64,000 bases of DNA from Sciurus carolinensis. Its lineage: Eukaryota > Chordata > Mammalia > Rodentia > Sciuridae. The notes beneath the pieces are model-generated. The model saw only the letters and a list, made by a program, of their open reading frames with translations, did no database searches and was not told where the DNA came from. The position numbers were made by a program, and so were the translations under genes. Positions 1 to 13,250 of this stretch are shown here, piece after piece; position 1 is the stretch's first letter; every line of letters begins with the position of its first letter. The stretch lies in NCBI RefSeq assembly GCF_902686445.1, contig NC_062229.1, positions 6,729,503 to 6,793,502 on the forward strand. The letters run 5' to 3'.

Positions 1-250
1 TCACCAGCATCCTGGGGATTGTGCAAGTGCTCAAACAGATATCGTGAAAGGAGAGATTGCAAAGAAAGAAGTACATGGGAGTGTGGAGGGGGGGGTCAGA
101 GCTGACCATCAGTATGATGAGCAGATTTCCCAGGATGGTGACCAGGCACAGGAACAGGAACAGGCTGAAGATCACTGGCTGCAGTGCTGGGTCATCTGAA
201 AGTCCAGGGAGTAGGAATTGTGAAATGGCTGTTTGGTTATGGGATTCCAT
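1..250 (-). CDS. Olfactory receptor A, OR7-like, N-terminal part (cut by window edge)
   Basis: The minus strand reads open from an ATG at 250-248 to the window edge, giving about 83 residues. They start [10 protein letters not shown], with an N-glycosylation sequon at Asn5. TM1 carries the LGNLL motif, and the first intracellular loop and TM2 carry LHTPMYFFL, which is diagnostic of odorant receptors. The reading ends at the IPRMLV stretch before TM3. ORs are seven-helix GPCRs of the ciliary membrane of olfactory neurons and signal through Golf. The sequence resembles the other receptors in the window and the OR7 family. A pyrimidine-rich 3' splice site lies at 264-266, 14 bases before the ATG. 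No lesion is visible, but three quarters of the gene is outside the window, so functionality cannot be judged. Confidence 0.9.
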   Translation of the reverse strand, partial: MESHNQTAISQFLLPGLSDDPALQPVIFSLFLFLCLVTILGNLLIILMVSSDPPLHTPMYFFLCNLSFHDICLSTCTIPRMLV

Positions 251-2135
251 TGTGGCGAAGAACCTGGTGGAAAAGAGAGGGTGAGAAGAACTTAAGATGC
301 GTGTACAGCAGCTGCAGTGCTGGGAGATGTTAGAAATGCAGATCCTTGGTCCTCACTCCAGTCAGACTCCTGAACCACCCTGGGGACGAGGGCCCCAAGT
401 CTACTTCAAGGGCTACAGGTGACTTCAGTGCATGCTGAATTCTGAGAAAGTGTATAGAACAGAAAGCATCCCCCTGGGCACTGTGAACTCCAGTGAATAT
501 TCAGAAAATTTTCTCTGCTATTTTCTCAGTTAGTTCCATTTTCATTCATTCCTCTTTCCCTCGATTCCCTTGGTTTAAATAAATTTGTACTGAACACTGA
601 TTGTGCTCCAATTATTGTTTAAATATGAGAAAGAAACAAAGCCTAAGGCATATATTTTTGAACACAAGCATTCCAATACATTATAAACGAGAGAAGAATG
701 TATTTTTTAACTGTTTCTTATAAAGCAATAATTCCCTCATTTTGGCTTGATTCAGAGTCATCTGACAGAGGAGTCAAGGTGCACGTGGGTTATTTTTCAC
801 TGTCATCCACATTTATACATGAAGACTCTTAGGTAAGGTGAGATTATATCATGAATGTGAGATCTACACAAGGGTTTGGTCAAGACTGGGTTTCAACTCA
901 GATATTCTGACAGCTGAAATGATTCATGAACAATCTTTGCTAATTTGCCTGGATAGCACAGAACTAACATTCCTAGATGATCACTCAGATCTAATGATTT
1001 TTCTGTGCAATTTCAATATTTTCTTCCTGACCAAGGCCACTAGCATTAATCTCTGCCTTTGAAGTATGTCCACCTTTATCCATGAAATTAATAATAGCCT
1101 CTGAACGGCATCCATCCAGGTTGACCTGAGCAAGGACTAGAAAACGCTGCTTCTATACTTGAAGTCTAGGAGACTCCCCAAGGAAACATTAACCATCTCC
1201 TTCAGCAATTAATTATATATCAACATGACACAAGAGACTTTGTGTCTCCTCTTAAAGTAGCTCTACTATTTAGTTGATAATTGATATATCATTTTAAAAA
1301 AATATTTCAGAAAAAAAGAGGAAAATATCAGTAAATTGCATAGAAAAACCTGAAAAAAATTATGAAAACTAAAACAATTTCCTGATTTTCAGAAAACGAG
1401 CCTAAGATAACACAATTATAAGAAAGGCAGGGACAACAAGGCACATGTGGAGTTGGAGAAGTGGTCATTTTAGTCAGAGAAGTGGCTGGGACAGCTTTCA
1501 GCATTCAGGGTGATGTTGAATCCACACGCACTGAATGAAGGTCACAGAGGTTCTAGAACATGCTTTGTGAAAGGGAAGCCCTCAACTCTGTGAGCAACCT
1601 GAATACTGCATTTGTATAAAGGAAAGTGCAGGGAGATGTGTCAATTCATGCCATCGTGGTCGCCATATTGCAATGTATATCCCCATCCCACCATCACACT
1701 GTACACCTTGAACATTTACAGCTTTTATTAAATTATTCCCAATGAACATGGAAAAGACTGTGGGGATGTTTCATGGTGAGAAATGAGTAGAGCCAAAGCC
1801 CCCAGTGTGGGACTGAGATAGGGACTTTAACTTGACTTCCCCTACTGGTTTTGTTTTTACTGCCATGCACCTGCACAGAGCACTCTTCACTCCACAGAAA
1901 GAAGAATGTGTCAGGGCAATTGAGGAATGAGGACTGAGAAAAGCATCCCCAGCATCATAAGTGCAAACATCAGGGAAGTGTGTAAGGTGATGAAATGTTC
2001 TCTGGGATGGACAGGTAGAGAATCAAGAAGGAACTACCAGTTATATCAATATTTCCTTGGCAAGTTGATATGAGAAAATATATAGGAATTAAAATGATTT
2101 CAGGAATTACTAAATGAGATAATATGAAGCATTAA
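251..2135 (-). other. 5' flank and probable intron of receptor A
   Basis: No gene is visible. The stretch aligns by eye with the same interval upstream of receptors B and D, for example the blocks at 833-1140, 8890-9370 and 30110-30600. The probable intron runs from the upstream block near 2193 to the splice acceptor at 264-266. The SINE present in units B and D is absent here. Confidence 0.6.
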
Positions 2136-2575
2136 CTAAGGAAGTGTAATTACCTGGTTGGCAACAAGAAGGATCTGGTTCAAAATCTCAACTTGATATG
2201 AAAGACGCAAATGAGTTGTCAGGAAATACAGGTAGATTAATATTTCAGAGGATCCTGAGGAAGGCTCATCTCTGGGGGGAGCACAGGTGCTACTTCCTGG
2301 CTGGAACAGGGCTGCTAAGTGAGGTGGTCCCAGACTGACTCCTGCAGTCTCTGTATACCCAGGGTTCAATACCCGAAGCTCCTCATTAGAGATGCAATTG
2401 GACTAACAATCTGATCCCAATAGTGCATGCCCTGGAAGACCAACTCTGCAGGAGTGAGGGATTCAGGCTGGCTTATTCCTGACCCCTGAGGCCATGTCTG
2501 CACCACTCAGTTCTCTGCACTGTCTCTGCTCAGCTGCACTGCATGGACCCTGCTCATGTAACACATGGCAACTCT
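2136..2575 (-). promoter_or_regulatory. Upstream conserved block of receptor A (candidate first exon and promoter)
   Basis: This block is shared with 10300-10770, 20070-20580, 31590-31945 and 52376-52960. On the minus strand it has an EBF/Olf1-like site (TCCC..N-type half-site, plus-strand 2415-2425). About 220 bases downstream, in transcription sense, is the place where the other units have a strong splice donor. Here the donor is weak (CAA then GTTGAG, boundary near 2193) because of a local change. Promoter function is inferred from position and conservation. Confidence 0.4.
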
Positions 2576-2727
2576 CTAATGAATTCCAGGTCTCCTTTTC
2601 AGTCACAAACAAAGTCTATCCCATTTAATTAATGATTTCAGGAAGCTCCATTCCATTTTAGATGTGAAGACATGGATAGGTTTAAATAGTAAATTTATAC
2701 ATATTAGCGAAGACACTTTGATCTTCA

Positions 2728-3020
2728 GCTTTCAATTGCTGTAAAAAACTCCCAAGGTCATTCAACTTAAATTATGGAAAGGTTCCTCTGGCTCATAGTT
2801 CAGTGGTCTGATTCACAGTCACTGACCTGTTGCCTTGGGTCTGTGACTGTGTAAGTCATCATTGACATAGTATGTGGCCTTGGGAACCACCAGGAAGTAA
2901 TAAGAGATAGGGAGTTTAGTGACTTCATGGCTTGCCCCAACAACCCAATTTCATTTAATTTTGTCTCCCCTCTGGAAGCTTCCACCACTTTGAAAAAGCA
3001 CTGCAGACTGGCCACCAGAT
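2728..3020. repeat. Dispersed repeat copy, unit A
   Basis: The stretch starting with a 'caattgctgtaa' motif and continuing through a GGAAAGG-type box is related to copies at about 10908-11070 and 44765-44965. All three sit roughly 300 bases beyond the upstream block of their unit once the provirus is removed, so the insertion predates the tandem duplication. I cannot name the family with confidence. Confidence 0.45.
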
Positions 3021-6000
3021 CTTTAATGCATGCATATTAGGGGCAAACGAAAACTTTCTGACCTTGTAGAACTGCACAAACTCTGGGTGTTCCTAGTTAG
3101 TCATCAGGGGGTGTTTGCTGAACTATAATGTTTTCCCACATAGTTTATAAAGATTGTATTACTATATTATTATATTCCCTTTTTTCAGTGCTGACAGTCA
3201 AAATTACAGACTGTGTTTTCACTCCCTTTGTCCATCCATGCACAGCATTTTCAATTCCAACACAGTGGTTTAAATATACATCTTTCTTCACGTTAGGGAA
3301 CTCCGGTATGAAATTTCAGCTCTTGGTTTTTACGTTAATACCTCCCGATAATTCAATTCCACAATACTTCAATGAAATTGACACAAGTGCCTTAAAACAG
3401 GTTGTAAATAATAATATAGACCTTACATGTATATACCCATGTATAACGTACCCATTGTTAGAAATATCACATTGCACTAATATCATATAATTTACTAATG
3501 ATGTCATATGTTATATATTTATGTTATATGCACTTTAACTTTTTACAGGTGTGCTACTTCTCAGATGATGGGACACAATGGGTTTTTTTATTTCAAGTAC
3601 AAAGTCACCAAAGGGAGAGCTATGTGATATGTCACTCAGACACTGGATTAGATTCAACCACAATTCAATAGGTGGAGGGCTGGTTCAAGTTCATGTGCTT
3701 TTGAAAACTTCCATATTTAAATGCTCAATATTTTCCCTGTTTACTGTCTGCATTTATAATATATTAATTCTTGGGACGTGAATTTGTAATTTATATGACT
3801 TGCTACTTCAACTTTATAATAAGGCAGCATCATCATGGCATATTTCACATGTTAACCTCATTCGATTTCAGCCATTGGAACAATTGACAAAAGATACCAA
3901 GACATCAATAGGGTTTTAAGCATCATCAGTGTTTCTGGGTACAACATACAGAGAACAGTAGCATGTAAATAAAAGATGAAGTTTCCCGGTAGCAAGAAAA
4001 GAACCTCAGCAGGAAATCCGTAGTGAGATGAAAGCAAGGGACTCTATGGATTCACCTCCATGAGCCAGAAAGCCCTTCTAACCTCCAGCTTGGAAAACAA
4101 TATTTTTGTGGGGTTATTTTCCAAGGGCAGAAGCCGAGCTTCCTTACTTCACAAATCTTTGTGAATTAAGAGGTGAGCTCTGTCTAAACCCAAGAGTGTA
4201 GACAGAACTCATGGAAGTCTCTGAAAATCCCCCAACAAAGACCCTAATCAAGCTCACTGCTGGCTTGGTGAGGGGATTTGATAGTCTCCACGTCACTGTG
4301 CCACAGAAGTCAGGAGCTTAATTCAGGAGGAAGACCAGGCTGGCTATCAAGAGGGAACTGTGAACCTGGAAATGAGCAATCCAAGCAAAGTCCTGCTGAT
4401 GGACCCAGAAAATGGTGGGAGAAAGACTTGGGGGAAGTGGGTCTAGAGTGCTGCACAGGAAGTGTGGCTGTAAAGGGAGAAGAAGAAGAGGTCCCACCCA
4501 CTAGCAGGACCAGAGTCTGCATACATTCTGTTTTGGTCTCTTGTTTGGTTGTTTTCATTTTGAAGTAATTTGGAGACATTGAAGCATGCTTGCGTTCACG
4601 TTGACCTTATACCATCATCTGAAGGGACCTACGAGTAGCAACCCATTGGGATTACTGCAGCGTCAGCAAGACACCATCACTTGCCTGCTGAAAGCATCTA
4701 CCAGAACAAAGCCATAAAGGAGTCCTTTAGCTTTCAGTCTTCTGTTCTCTGAACACATAGCTAGTATACATCAAGTGGCAGCACCAAAACAGGACCTAGA
4801 GAATGTGCTTTCCGATCCATTAGTCAAAAGGTCGGCACCTTGTGGGAAAACTTCAGGAAAATAGGAGATGAAAAGATTATGGGTAATGAGTATGGATATC
4901 TGCTTTGAATTGTTTTGCTACACATATGTTTGTTTTGAGGTGATGGGAATGGAACCCAGGGTCGGAAACATGCTAGTCTAGTTCTCAACCACTGAGCTAC
5001 ATCCTCAGCTCCAGAGAGCGATTCTGCAAGAGAAACTCATATCCTTTGAATTCTGAATGACAGACTTTGGAGGGGCCCACATGCCTTCAGGTAAGGTGAC
5101 CTCTGAGAAACACCATATCAGGAACACAGAAGTATCAGCAAGATTCCACCACTTAGTTCTGAGCCCTCCCACCTGCAAAGAGTAGCAAGGACTTCTGCAA
5201 GTGCCATGGGCTTCTGCTCTCCGTCCACACTTGTTGTTGTCACAGCTGCACCATCAAATGGCACCCACACACAGAGCCAGAGATTGTTTCCTGGTGCCTC
5301 AGGTGTTATGGCTAATGTTTTGATGAGGAATTCATAGCAATTGTAAATGAACTATCACTACCAATAAATTTATATGTTGCCCATGTCTTCTTCCAAACAC
5401 AGGAAATTAGAGGAAAGAAGAAGGTGCAGGAATTTGAGACAACAAACAAAAGCAGAAGGAAACAGCAGCAGTTTGTTTTTGCCATAAGCTGAATTTTAGG
5501 ATAAAAGAGACCCAAAGTTCCAGCACAAGTGTCCAGATTGCTTGTAACCCTCTCCTAAGAAACAATGCAAATCCATCCATGTGTAACTACATTAAAAACT
5601 CACTTTAAGTCTTTCTGTCTTCTCAGTTGACACAGTGAAAACACAGAGAAAGTACAAGAAATACCAAAACACTAGGGGGAGATTCTGCTTGTGTCCTTGA
5701 AAGTTGATCCATTATTTGTGAATATTTTTAACTACTTCTAAACTGTTTTCTGTAATCAATGTGGAGTAACTATGTAATCATGTTTCCTTATCTTTGTATA
5801 ATTTTATTCCCAGCCTTCCCAATTTCATGGTCTTGGCTCCACTATGCAACATACTTCCAAATACTACATGTTGCAGATTTAAATAATGTGTATTTCTTCC
5901 CAGTATTTTGAAGAAAATTGCAAATCAGCAAAAATGATGTAACTTGTGGAAAAGGTAGCTTTGTGATTGTAATAAACAGGGTTTGGAATTACTATGTGCA

Positions 6001-7399
6001 CTCACTTAATTGATGGGGCTTCAATAGTGAGGACAGAAGACATAAGTTACTTCAGGAAGAGGTGCAGACACCCTATGGTTCAGACAAGAGAGTCCAGAGA
6101 AAAAACAACTCAGGAATGAACAGCTCATATATTGCCAAAATATAGTTAAAAAGGATTGTAGATTTCTGTATCACCTCAAATCCAAAACATAAATTCAAGG
6201 AGATTTCATACCTCTGAACTAAAATTAAAACCCAATCCTTTGGATTGAAGTAAAAACAGTGTTCAATAGCAATACTTATTGAAACCAAATTATTATGAAA
6301 TATGTGGACATGTCAATATATATTAAAATGAACCCCTTGTGTGTACCCACTGAATACTGTAACCCTGAAGCTAAATGAGACAAACACATGAATAACAAAT
6401 TGACAAACAAGATAACTAAAAAGGATTGACTTTCTAGTTAATTAGACAATTTTGGCATATTAACACAAAGATAAATGCCTCAACGGAAATATCTCAAACA
6501 CATACTATTAAAAAGGGGAAAAAGAGGGACTCAAATAAGGCCTGAAAAGATTTTCCACCTCATAAAAGAAGAGATTCAAATTAGGAAAACAATAGGCCAT
6601 GTCACCAGATTGCTTGGGTAAAGGAAAGTATTTCCTGATAATGTGGAAGTCCAGGCTCATCTAATGGCCTAGGGAATGAGTTCCACCACATAAACAAACT
6701 TGATGGAACTGCACAGTGGAGTACCTTTACACACTCATAGTCACCAACCCACCACAAGGCTGGAGCTAGCTCACATTTCCTCCAGGAAGTGTGAATCAAG
6801 ATGGAAAAGGAGCCAACTGATGTAGTGAATGGGACAGGCATGAGCACAGGGGTGAGAGCTAGTCATTAGAACAGACAACATAAGCATATAAGTTTTCAGA
6901 CAAATGTGTTCAGTTAATCAAAAACTGTCTGCCTTAGTTCAGTTTCTGGCTCTTCTCATGCCTCCCTTATAAGTGTATGTGAAATTACATTTAAGGTCCC
7001 AGGGAAATAATCTGCATGACATCATTCTCTGCAAATACTTTTTTATATGAGTGACATTCATCCTATTAACACCTAGGCTCCTATTAACAAGTGAGGAGGG
7101 TTGGGTTGTGCATGTGTCATTTCAAGAGGCATTTTCTAAGTGCAACAGCACCAAGTCTCTGAAGCCAGAATCCCTCCTTCAGGATCCTCTTCTGTGAAAC
7201 TCAAGGAAAGAAATTTTTTTAGAATGTAGAAATCATGTGTCAAATGTTAAAAACTAGATAAAAGGAAATGTCAGCTTTCAAGCCCAGATATACTGCACCT
7301 GGACAAATTTTGTCTCATTGTAAAAATAAAATAGAGTGACAGAAGAGTCAGGCATTCTGGTTCCATTGACATTACGTAACTTTGTCTTACTCTCCAATC
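3021..7399. other. Intergenic DNA between receptors A and B
   Basis: No gene is supported. The open frames here are short and unlike known proteins. Blocks at about 5100-5570, 6030-6300 and 6440-6620 have diverged counterparts at about 11470-11920, 12650-12840 and 13300-13500, so the tandem unit includes this intergenic DNA. The last 250 bases (7150-7400) are the conserved 3' flank of receptor B. Confidence 0.6.
4935..5015 (-). mobile_element. ID-like SINE fragment
   Basis: Read on the minus strand this is the tRNA-derived ID core: GGGGATGTAGCTCAGTGG-like A box region, a GCATG stretch, then a CCCTGGGTTCCATTCCC-like B box region. It is a monomer with no clear B1 half. Confidence 0.7.
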
Positions 7400-8359
7400 C
7401 TAAGTCCTTGCAGATGATGTATCATAGCAGAGAACCGATCCTACCCAAGGCTTCCTCAGGGCTTCTTTCATCTCTCTGTTCCGCAGACTATAGATGAAGG
7501 GGTTCAGCATTTGGGGCACCACAGCATACATTACTGCAACCATAGCAGAATGCCTAGGAGAGTTGCTTACAGCTGAGCTAACATACACCACAAAAGCTGT
7601 CCCATAGAACAAGGAGAAAACCGACAGGTGAGACCCACAGGTGGAAAAGGCCTTATGCTTCCCTTTTGATGAGGGCATTCTCAAGACAGAGGACACAATG
7701 TGAATATAAGAGAAAATGATTCCATTGAAAGGAACACCAGCAAGTACACACAGTGCAATGAGTACTGTAAGGTTATCAATGAGGGTGTCAGAACAGGAGA
7801 ACTCGATGATATGAGCAAGTTCACAGAAGAAGTGGTGGATCCCCCGGTCAGTACAGAAGGAAAGCCGCATCAACAGCAGAGTGTGGAGGAGGGTGTCAGT
7901 AACACTAATGAGCAGGGAGACCAGAACCAGCAGGACACACAAGTGGCTGTTCATGATGACCCTGTACCGCAAAAAGTGACAAATGGCCACATAGCGGTCA
8001 TAGGACATTACTGCCAGGAGAAAATTCCCCATGAGTGCAAAAGTTATGACAAAAGAGATCTGGGTGAGGCACATTGTGTAGGTGATAGTCTGATCCTGAG
8101 TTTGGATGTTCACCAGCATCTGAGGGATTGTGCATGTGGTATAAGCAATGTCTTTAAAGGACAGACTGCAGAGGAAGAAGTACATGGGGGTGTGGAGGTG
8201 GGGGTCAGAACTGAGGGCCAGGATGATGAGCAGGTTCCCAAGCACTGTGATCAGGTACATGGACAGGAAGAGGCTGAAGATGAGGGGCTGCAGGGCTGGG
8301 TCCTCTGTCAGTCCCAGGAGAAGGAATTCTGAGATGACTGTTTCATTTCTGGATTTCAT
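7400..8359 (-). CDS. Olfactory receptor B, OR7-like, intact
   Basis: This is a single-exon frame of 319 residues from the ATG at 8359. The frame opens 14 codons earlier, but the splice acceptor lies inside that extension, so the downstream ATG is chosen. Visible features are a sequon at Asn5 (NET), GN of TM1 at 41-42, LHTPMYFFL at 55-63, Cys97, [10 protein letters not shown] at 118-127, extracellular loop 2 cysteines at 169, 179 and 189, [12 protein letters not shown] at 236-247, and NPFIY at 286-290 of TM7. Length and motifs are normal for a class II odorant receptor. One oddity is HFLRY in intracellular loop 2 where the neighbours have HPL. It should act as an odorant-binding, Golf-coupled receptor in olfactory cilia. 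It is the only clearly intact full-length receptor in the window. The ligand is unknown. Confidence 0.93.
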   Translation of the reverse strand: MKSRNETVISEFLLLGLTEDPALQPLIFSLFLSMYLITVLGNLLIILALSSDPHLHTPMYFFLCSLSFKDIAYTTCTIPQMLVNIQTQDQTITYTMCLTQISFVITFALMGNFLLAVMSYDRYVAICHFLRYRVIMNSHLCVLLVLVSLLISVTDTLLHTLLLMRLSFCTDRGIHHFFCELAHIIEFSCSDTLIDNLTVLIALCVLAGVPFNGIIFSYIHIVSSVLRMPSSKGKHKAFSTCGSHLSVFSLFYGTAFVVYVSSAVSNSPRHSAMVAVMYAVVPQMLNPFIYSLRNREMKEALRKPWVGSVLCYDTSSART

Positions 8360-8372
8360 GTTGTTGATGGTT

Positions 8373-10387
8373 CTGATGGAAAAGATGGGGAGACAAACCA
8401 TAGAATGAATGACAATAGAAACGCAGATTCTTGGCCCTCAGGCCAATATTGTTGCTGATACCCTCTGGTTAAGAGAACCAGATGTCTGTGCTTTCAACAG
8501 ACCTTCTGGATGGCTTTCATGTGTGTTGGGTTTTCAGAGTAAGTTAACGAAAATATGTCTTCATGGGCACATGGAGCTTAAGACAATATTCCAACCTTTT
8601 CCTCTGCCACTTCCTCCCTTCTTACTTCTCACTCATCCCCCTTTCCCCTCAGCTTCCTTTACTGCCATCAATTCTTATGGAACACGACATGGTTTCCTGT
8701 CCTGCCCTAAGTGCTGAGCAGGAAGCACAGTGTGAAGCAGGGCTTAGCAGGCACTTACCCCAGGCCTTCAACTACAAGATGAAAATGAAGTTTAGAAATT
8801 GCTCTTGTAACTTAGACTTCCTTGGAATCCTCTGACAGACTTGCGGAACTGCAGGAGTGTAGCTGAATATCATCCCCATTGACCCATGAAGACGCTGAGG
8901 TGGGGTGAGCTTAGACAATAGATTCAGGATCCACAGTGGTTGCTGGTCAGAACTGGGTTGGGATCAGGTACTCTGACTGCTGTGTGGATTCATGGACCTT
9001 CTCTGTGAATGCCTTGGATGGTACAGAACTCGCATTCCTCAGGGATCTCTCAGATCTCATCGCTGTGATTTGCATTTCTAATATTTCCTCCAGATCAAGG
9101 TTCTAGTCTTCCCTTGCCTTGAAACTTTATCTGTCTGAGTCATTTGAGTGACATGTGCTTGTAATCCCTGCTATTCAGGAGGCAAAGACAGTGGAATCAT
9201 GAATTTGAGGCCAGCCTGGGTAACATTCCAAGACACTACCTCAAATAAAAAATATTTCTTCAATTATTAGAAAGAGTATGTCCATCTCTACCCAGGAAAT
9301 TAATTATAGTGAGCTGATTACATACATCCAGAGGAACCTGCACAAAGATTAGAATAGGTTACCTCTATGCATGAAGCTTAGGAGAGAGACTCCCTCATGG
9401 AAACATAGGTCCTCTCCCTTAACAATTAGATCTGAAGGGAACTGAGCAGCACTGTCTATGTGATTCTCTATCTCATGCTAAAGAAGTTCAACTATTGAGA
9501 TGATAAATGGTGTATCAATTTTTTTAAAAGTGAGATAAATGAGAGAAAAATAGAAATATGTAAGCATATAAGAAAAGATATGAAAATAGAAAAAGAGATG
9601 CCTGGTATTCAGAAAGTAGGTAACTCTAAGCTATAAAGTAATTTTGAGTCCTATTAGGAGTGTCCCTGTACATAAAATCCTTGACTACACAGGGAGACAG
9701 ATGTTTCAGGGACAGCTCTTATATTTGTCGCAATAGTGGATTCACAGAATCTGAATGTGACCCAACTCCTAGAACATAAACCTCCCCACAGGCTAATGAA
9801 CTATGGGAACTGCAAGAAGGAAGTGTTTATTAACTCTATGTGGTCTTTATTTTGCAGTGTATGGTATTTCCAGCCAACCTAGTGCACCCACAGTATGCAT
9901 GCAAATTTTATCCATACTCAATAACATTGTAAAACATCTGTGAGAATGTTTCATGATGAGAAATTAACAAATTAAAAGTACCCAGTGCAGAACTTTCCAA
10001 ATAGACAGCCTGATACTGACATTTCCTATTGGTTTCTTTTGTCACTCTCAAGCACCATCATATGCAACTCTAGGCAGTTTTCAGAAAGATGCAATGTAAT
10101 GGCAAATCAAAAAATGAGAATCATAAGGAAGCATGCTACTATGATACATGCAAACATTAGGGAGGATTAATGTGCTGAAAACTCTCTCTGGCTGAGAGTG
10201 TCAACTAGATAAATAAGGAGGCATCACTGACAATGGGGTTCATTTAATTGGTCATAGGCTGGGACAGGAAATAAGATGAATTAAATAATAAATGAATTAG
10301 GTGAGCTTGAATTGCACTTCCAAAGCCTCAACCGAGGGACTTTTGTTGCCTAGTTGGTTTCATGAAGAATGTTGTTCCACATCTCAC
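8373..10387 (-). other. Probable 5' intron of receptor B
   Basis: On the minus strand a strong donor (CAG then GTGAGATG, boundary 10388/10387) and an acceptor (pyrimidine tract ending CATCAG, plus-strand 8373-8375) would remove 2,015 bases. The acceptor lies 13 bases before the ATG. The only identified insert is one SINE at 9138-9255. Confidence 0.5.
9138..9255 (+). mobile_element. B1-like SINE in unit B
   Basis: The stretch has the Alu/B1 pattern: a GCTTGTAATCCC core, a CTATTCAGGAGGC stretch, a TTTGAGGCCAGCCTGGG box and an A-rich tail. A related copy lies at the equivalent place of unit D (30358-30475), and none is present in unit A. Confidence 0.75.
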
Positions 10388-10770
10388 CTGGAGACTGAAG
10401 ATGGAAGACTGTCCTCGGGAAATGCAGCAGACTTAGTGAGTCCTAGGATCCTGAGGAAGGCTCATCTCTGGAAGAGGGCCCAGATCTGCTTGCTCGCTGG
10501 GGCAGGGCTGCTGAGTGAGGTGGTCCCAGACTGACTTCTGGAGTCCCTGTGTCCCTGGGGCTCAATACCCAGAGCTCCTCATTAGATCAACTATTTCACT
10601 AACATTCTGATCCCAAGAGTGCACCTACTTGAAGACCAACTGCAGAAGTGAGGGATTCAGGGTGGCAGGTTCCTGAACCCTTAGGTCATGTCTGCACCAC
10701 TAAGTTCTCTGCATGTCTCTGCTCAGCTGCACTACATGGACCCTGCTCATGCAACACATGACAACTCTTT
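10300..10770 (-). promoter_or_regulatory. Upstream conserved block of receptor B (candidate first exon and promoter)
   Basis: The minus strand has an EBF/Olf1-like half-site (TCCCAAGAG as written on the plus strand at 10611-10619). About 223 bases downstream in transcription sense is a near-consensus splice donor, CAG then GTGAGATG, with the exon ending at 10388. The same arrangement recurs in the other units, which supports a non-coding first exon joined to the coding exon at 8372. The transcription start was not determined. Confidence 0.5.
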
Positions 10771-10907
10771 AAAATTACAAGGATCTGTTTCATCTCCAAA
10801 AAAAGGCCTGCCAATTTAACTAACTGCTTCAGGAAGCCAATTCTAGTTTTTGGGTAAACCTATGTCCCATAGATGTGAGACTACATCAAATAAATATATA
10901 TTAGCTA

Positions 10908-11070
10908 AGATATTGTGTTAGTCGGATTTCTCTTGCTGTAACAAGTATGTTAGATGAAGCAACTTAAAAAGTGGAAAGGTTTGTTTTGGCTGAGGACTTT
11001 GGATGTTTCCCTTCACTGTTTCTTCCTTTGTCACTCTGGACTGTAACAGAGCAGTACCTCATGGAAGGAG
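10908..11070. repeat. Dispersed repeat copy, unit B
   Basis: This is the counterpart of 2728-3020 and 44765-44965. It contains the 'tctcttgctgtaac' start and a GGAAAGGTTTGTTTTGGCT-like box. The family is not identified. Confidence 0.45.
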
Positions 11071-11918
11071 CTTGTGGTAGAGGAGAAAGGAAGTAAAAAG
11101 AGCGAGAGGAGAGTCTGTGGTCCCACCCTCCCTTTATCTGCCTTGCAATGCAGTCACTCTGACTGGTGCCATCCCCTCCTATCATGTTGCAGGATGGCCA
11201 CGAAGGTTTTAGTGCATGGGGCATGGCAGAACAGATATCCAAACTATAGGGTTGTAAAAATGTGGAAACTCGGTGGTCCAGGGAGAGAGATGCTCCCATA
11301 CCACCCTGTCAGTGGTGGGATTGACTGCAGGACTGCACATGCTAGACCAGCACTCTAACTGTGATTTACCACAGTCCCACAGGGGTTTTTGTACAAGGGA
11401 ATTATTCTACATTTGACCTTGGGATGTCAGAACTTGGAAGGTGCCATCTGCCATCACATGAGGTTACCTCTGAGCACCAGCACCATAATAGGAACCCTGA
11501 AGTGCCAGCAGGATTACATTACAAGTCCTCTGAAATTGCTACCAGAGAGCAGCCACAAAGACCCCTTGACTGTCAAGGTCTTCAATTCCCCATCCACATA
11601 GGTGGTGTACAACTAGAGGCAAATTCAAAATAGGGGCCACATTCAGGAGCAGAGAATGGACTTCCTGAAATCTCAGGTGTTGATCATTATTTTGATAAGG
11701 GAGTCTTAACAACTGTAACTTTATGGTTAGATCACAGTCATTAATGTGCAATGTTACACATGTTATTTCCAAAACAGAGGTATTAGAGGAAAGATGATGT
11801 ATGCAGGAACTTGAAAAAATAAAAGAAACCAGCTCCAGATTGTGAGTGAGTCATAAGCAGCATCTTAGCGTAAGAGAAACACAATGTCCCAGCCCCACTT
11901 TCCAGATTTCTTGTGTAG

Positions 11919-11976
11919 GTGCTGAAGCAGGAAGAGGAGGATGGGGAGGAGGAGGAGGAGGAGGATGGGGAGGAGC
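11919..11976. repeat. Purine-rich (GGA)n tract
   Basis: An imperfect GGA/GGAT array lies in non-coding DNA. The short open frames across it are low-complexity by-products. Confidence 0.85.
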
Positions 11977-12849
11977 CCTGCTAGGAAAACAGGGGACACT
12001 GAGCTGTATCACCTGGGTGCCTGGGTGAACCTCACATGGAGGGACTCCAGCATCCCATCAGCACAGCTAGCTCAGCAGGGACTCCTGTGCAGTGAGCTTC
12101 TTGTCCTCTTGATCAGGACCATTGACTGAGGAAATGGCTAGTCTGACCACTCCTCTCCTTTCCCAATCTGGCATTGGCTTTGCTCTCGCTGAGACACCCT
12201 GAGGGTGCCACCTTTTCATCTCCCTTTTTCTTTGCATACCTAACTTAACAGCCTGTCCCACAGGGACACACTCTTCCTCTCTACTGCTTTCACCATATCT
12301 CAGGCCAGGTAACTTTGAAGGCAATCTTATCCTAAGAAGAAATATCTGAAACAAACCGTGTGAGAACAAAAGTAAGTTAAATTTCATTTTATGAAAACTC
12401 TCTATTTCCTGTATAAAAGGTGATAAAACAGAGAATACCACCTCCCCTAAAAAAGAGATAATTCTAAGTATGATTCAGTGAAAGTACATCATTTTTTTAA
12501 AAAGTTACCTGTTTCTAAAATTTCTGCACAACCAACATTGAAGAAGAATGTAATGTGCATATGGTTCATGAAAGGAGGTCTTGGAGATTGTTAACACAAG
12601 CAAATAGATTTTAGGAGTCAGTTTGTTTCATTAATGAAGACTTAATATATTAGCTCAGGGAGAGATGCAAAAACCTGCTGTTTAGAGGAAACAGTCCAGA
12701 AAACTAGTGGCACATTGAGGACTTAATTTATTCGTGAATTGGAGGTAAAAAGAAATGTGGATTTCTGGATCATTCCATATTCTAAGTAAATCCAGTAGTT
12801 TTGATGCCACTGAAATTAAAAGAAAAAAGTCTGCATTTATGACAAATCA

Positions 12850-13250
12850 CTTTTGGTGTGTTTGGCCTATTTTTTTATATCAGCTTTATAGAGTTTAGTG
12901 GATGCACAGGTGTTCAGGTTTAAGATGGCTTTTGTTATTGGTTTATATTTTTATAAACTTAAATTGAAGTATGGCATATATACATAAAAAGCACCCAGAT
13001 TGTCAATATTCACACACATTGATGAAACTTAACACAGCAAATTATCTATATATTCACCAATTGGATGAAGAAATAGAATGTTACTCTACCCAGAATCTCT
13101 TACCACCTACAATTCATGTCCCCCTCCTGACAGAAACCATATGCTAAGTCCTCTTAGATAGATAAGTTTTACCTGCTGTTGGACTTTGTGTAAACAGAAT
13201 CATACAATATGTGAACTTTAGTTTGTGGCTTAACATGGATGAACAGACTT
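12850..13250. mobile_element. Old LINE-like 3' fragment
   Basis: The AT-rich stretch with 'gtgtaaacagaatcatac' resembles pieces at about 19590-19870 and 23940-24240. The style suggests the 3' region of an old mammalian LINE-1. It is copied along with the OR unit. Confidence 0.35.

Noticed and set aside
3128..3490. A 120-codon plus-strand frame in AT-rich DNA
   Set aside because: It has no domain, biased composition and no start context or paralogue. It is a chance frame.
4278..4579. Overlapping 96- and 89-codon frames on opposite strands
   Set aside because: They are short, have no recognisable domain and have no counterpart in the parallel position of unit B.
7700..8332. A 210-codon plus-strand open frame over receptor B
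   Set aside because: It is fully antisense to an intact OR and is highly charged with no family resemblance. Similar antisense frames occur over receptors C, D and E, as expected from OR codon composition.
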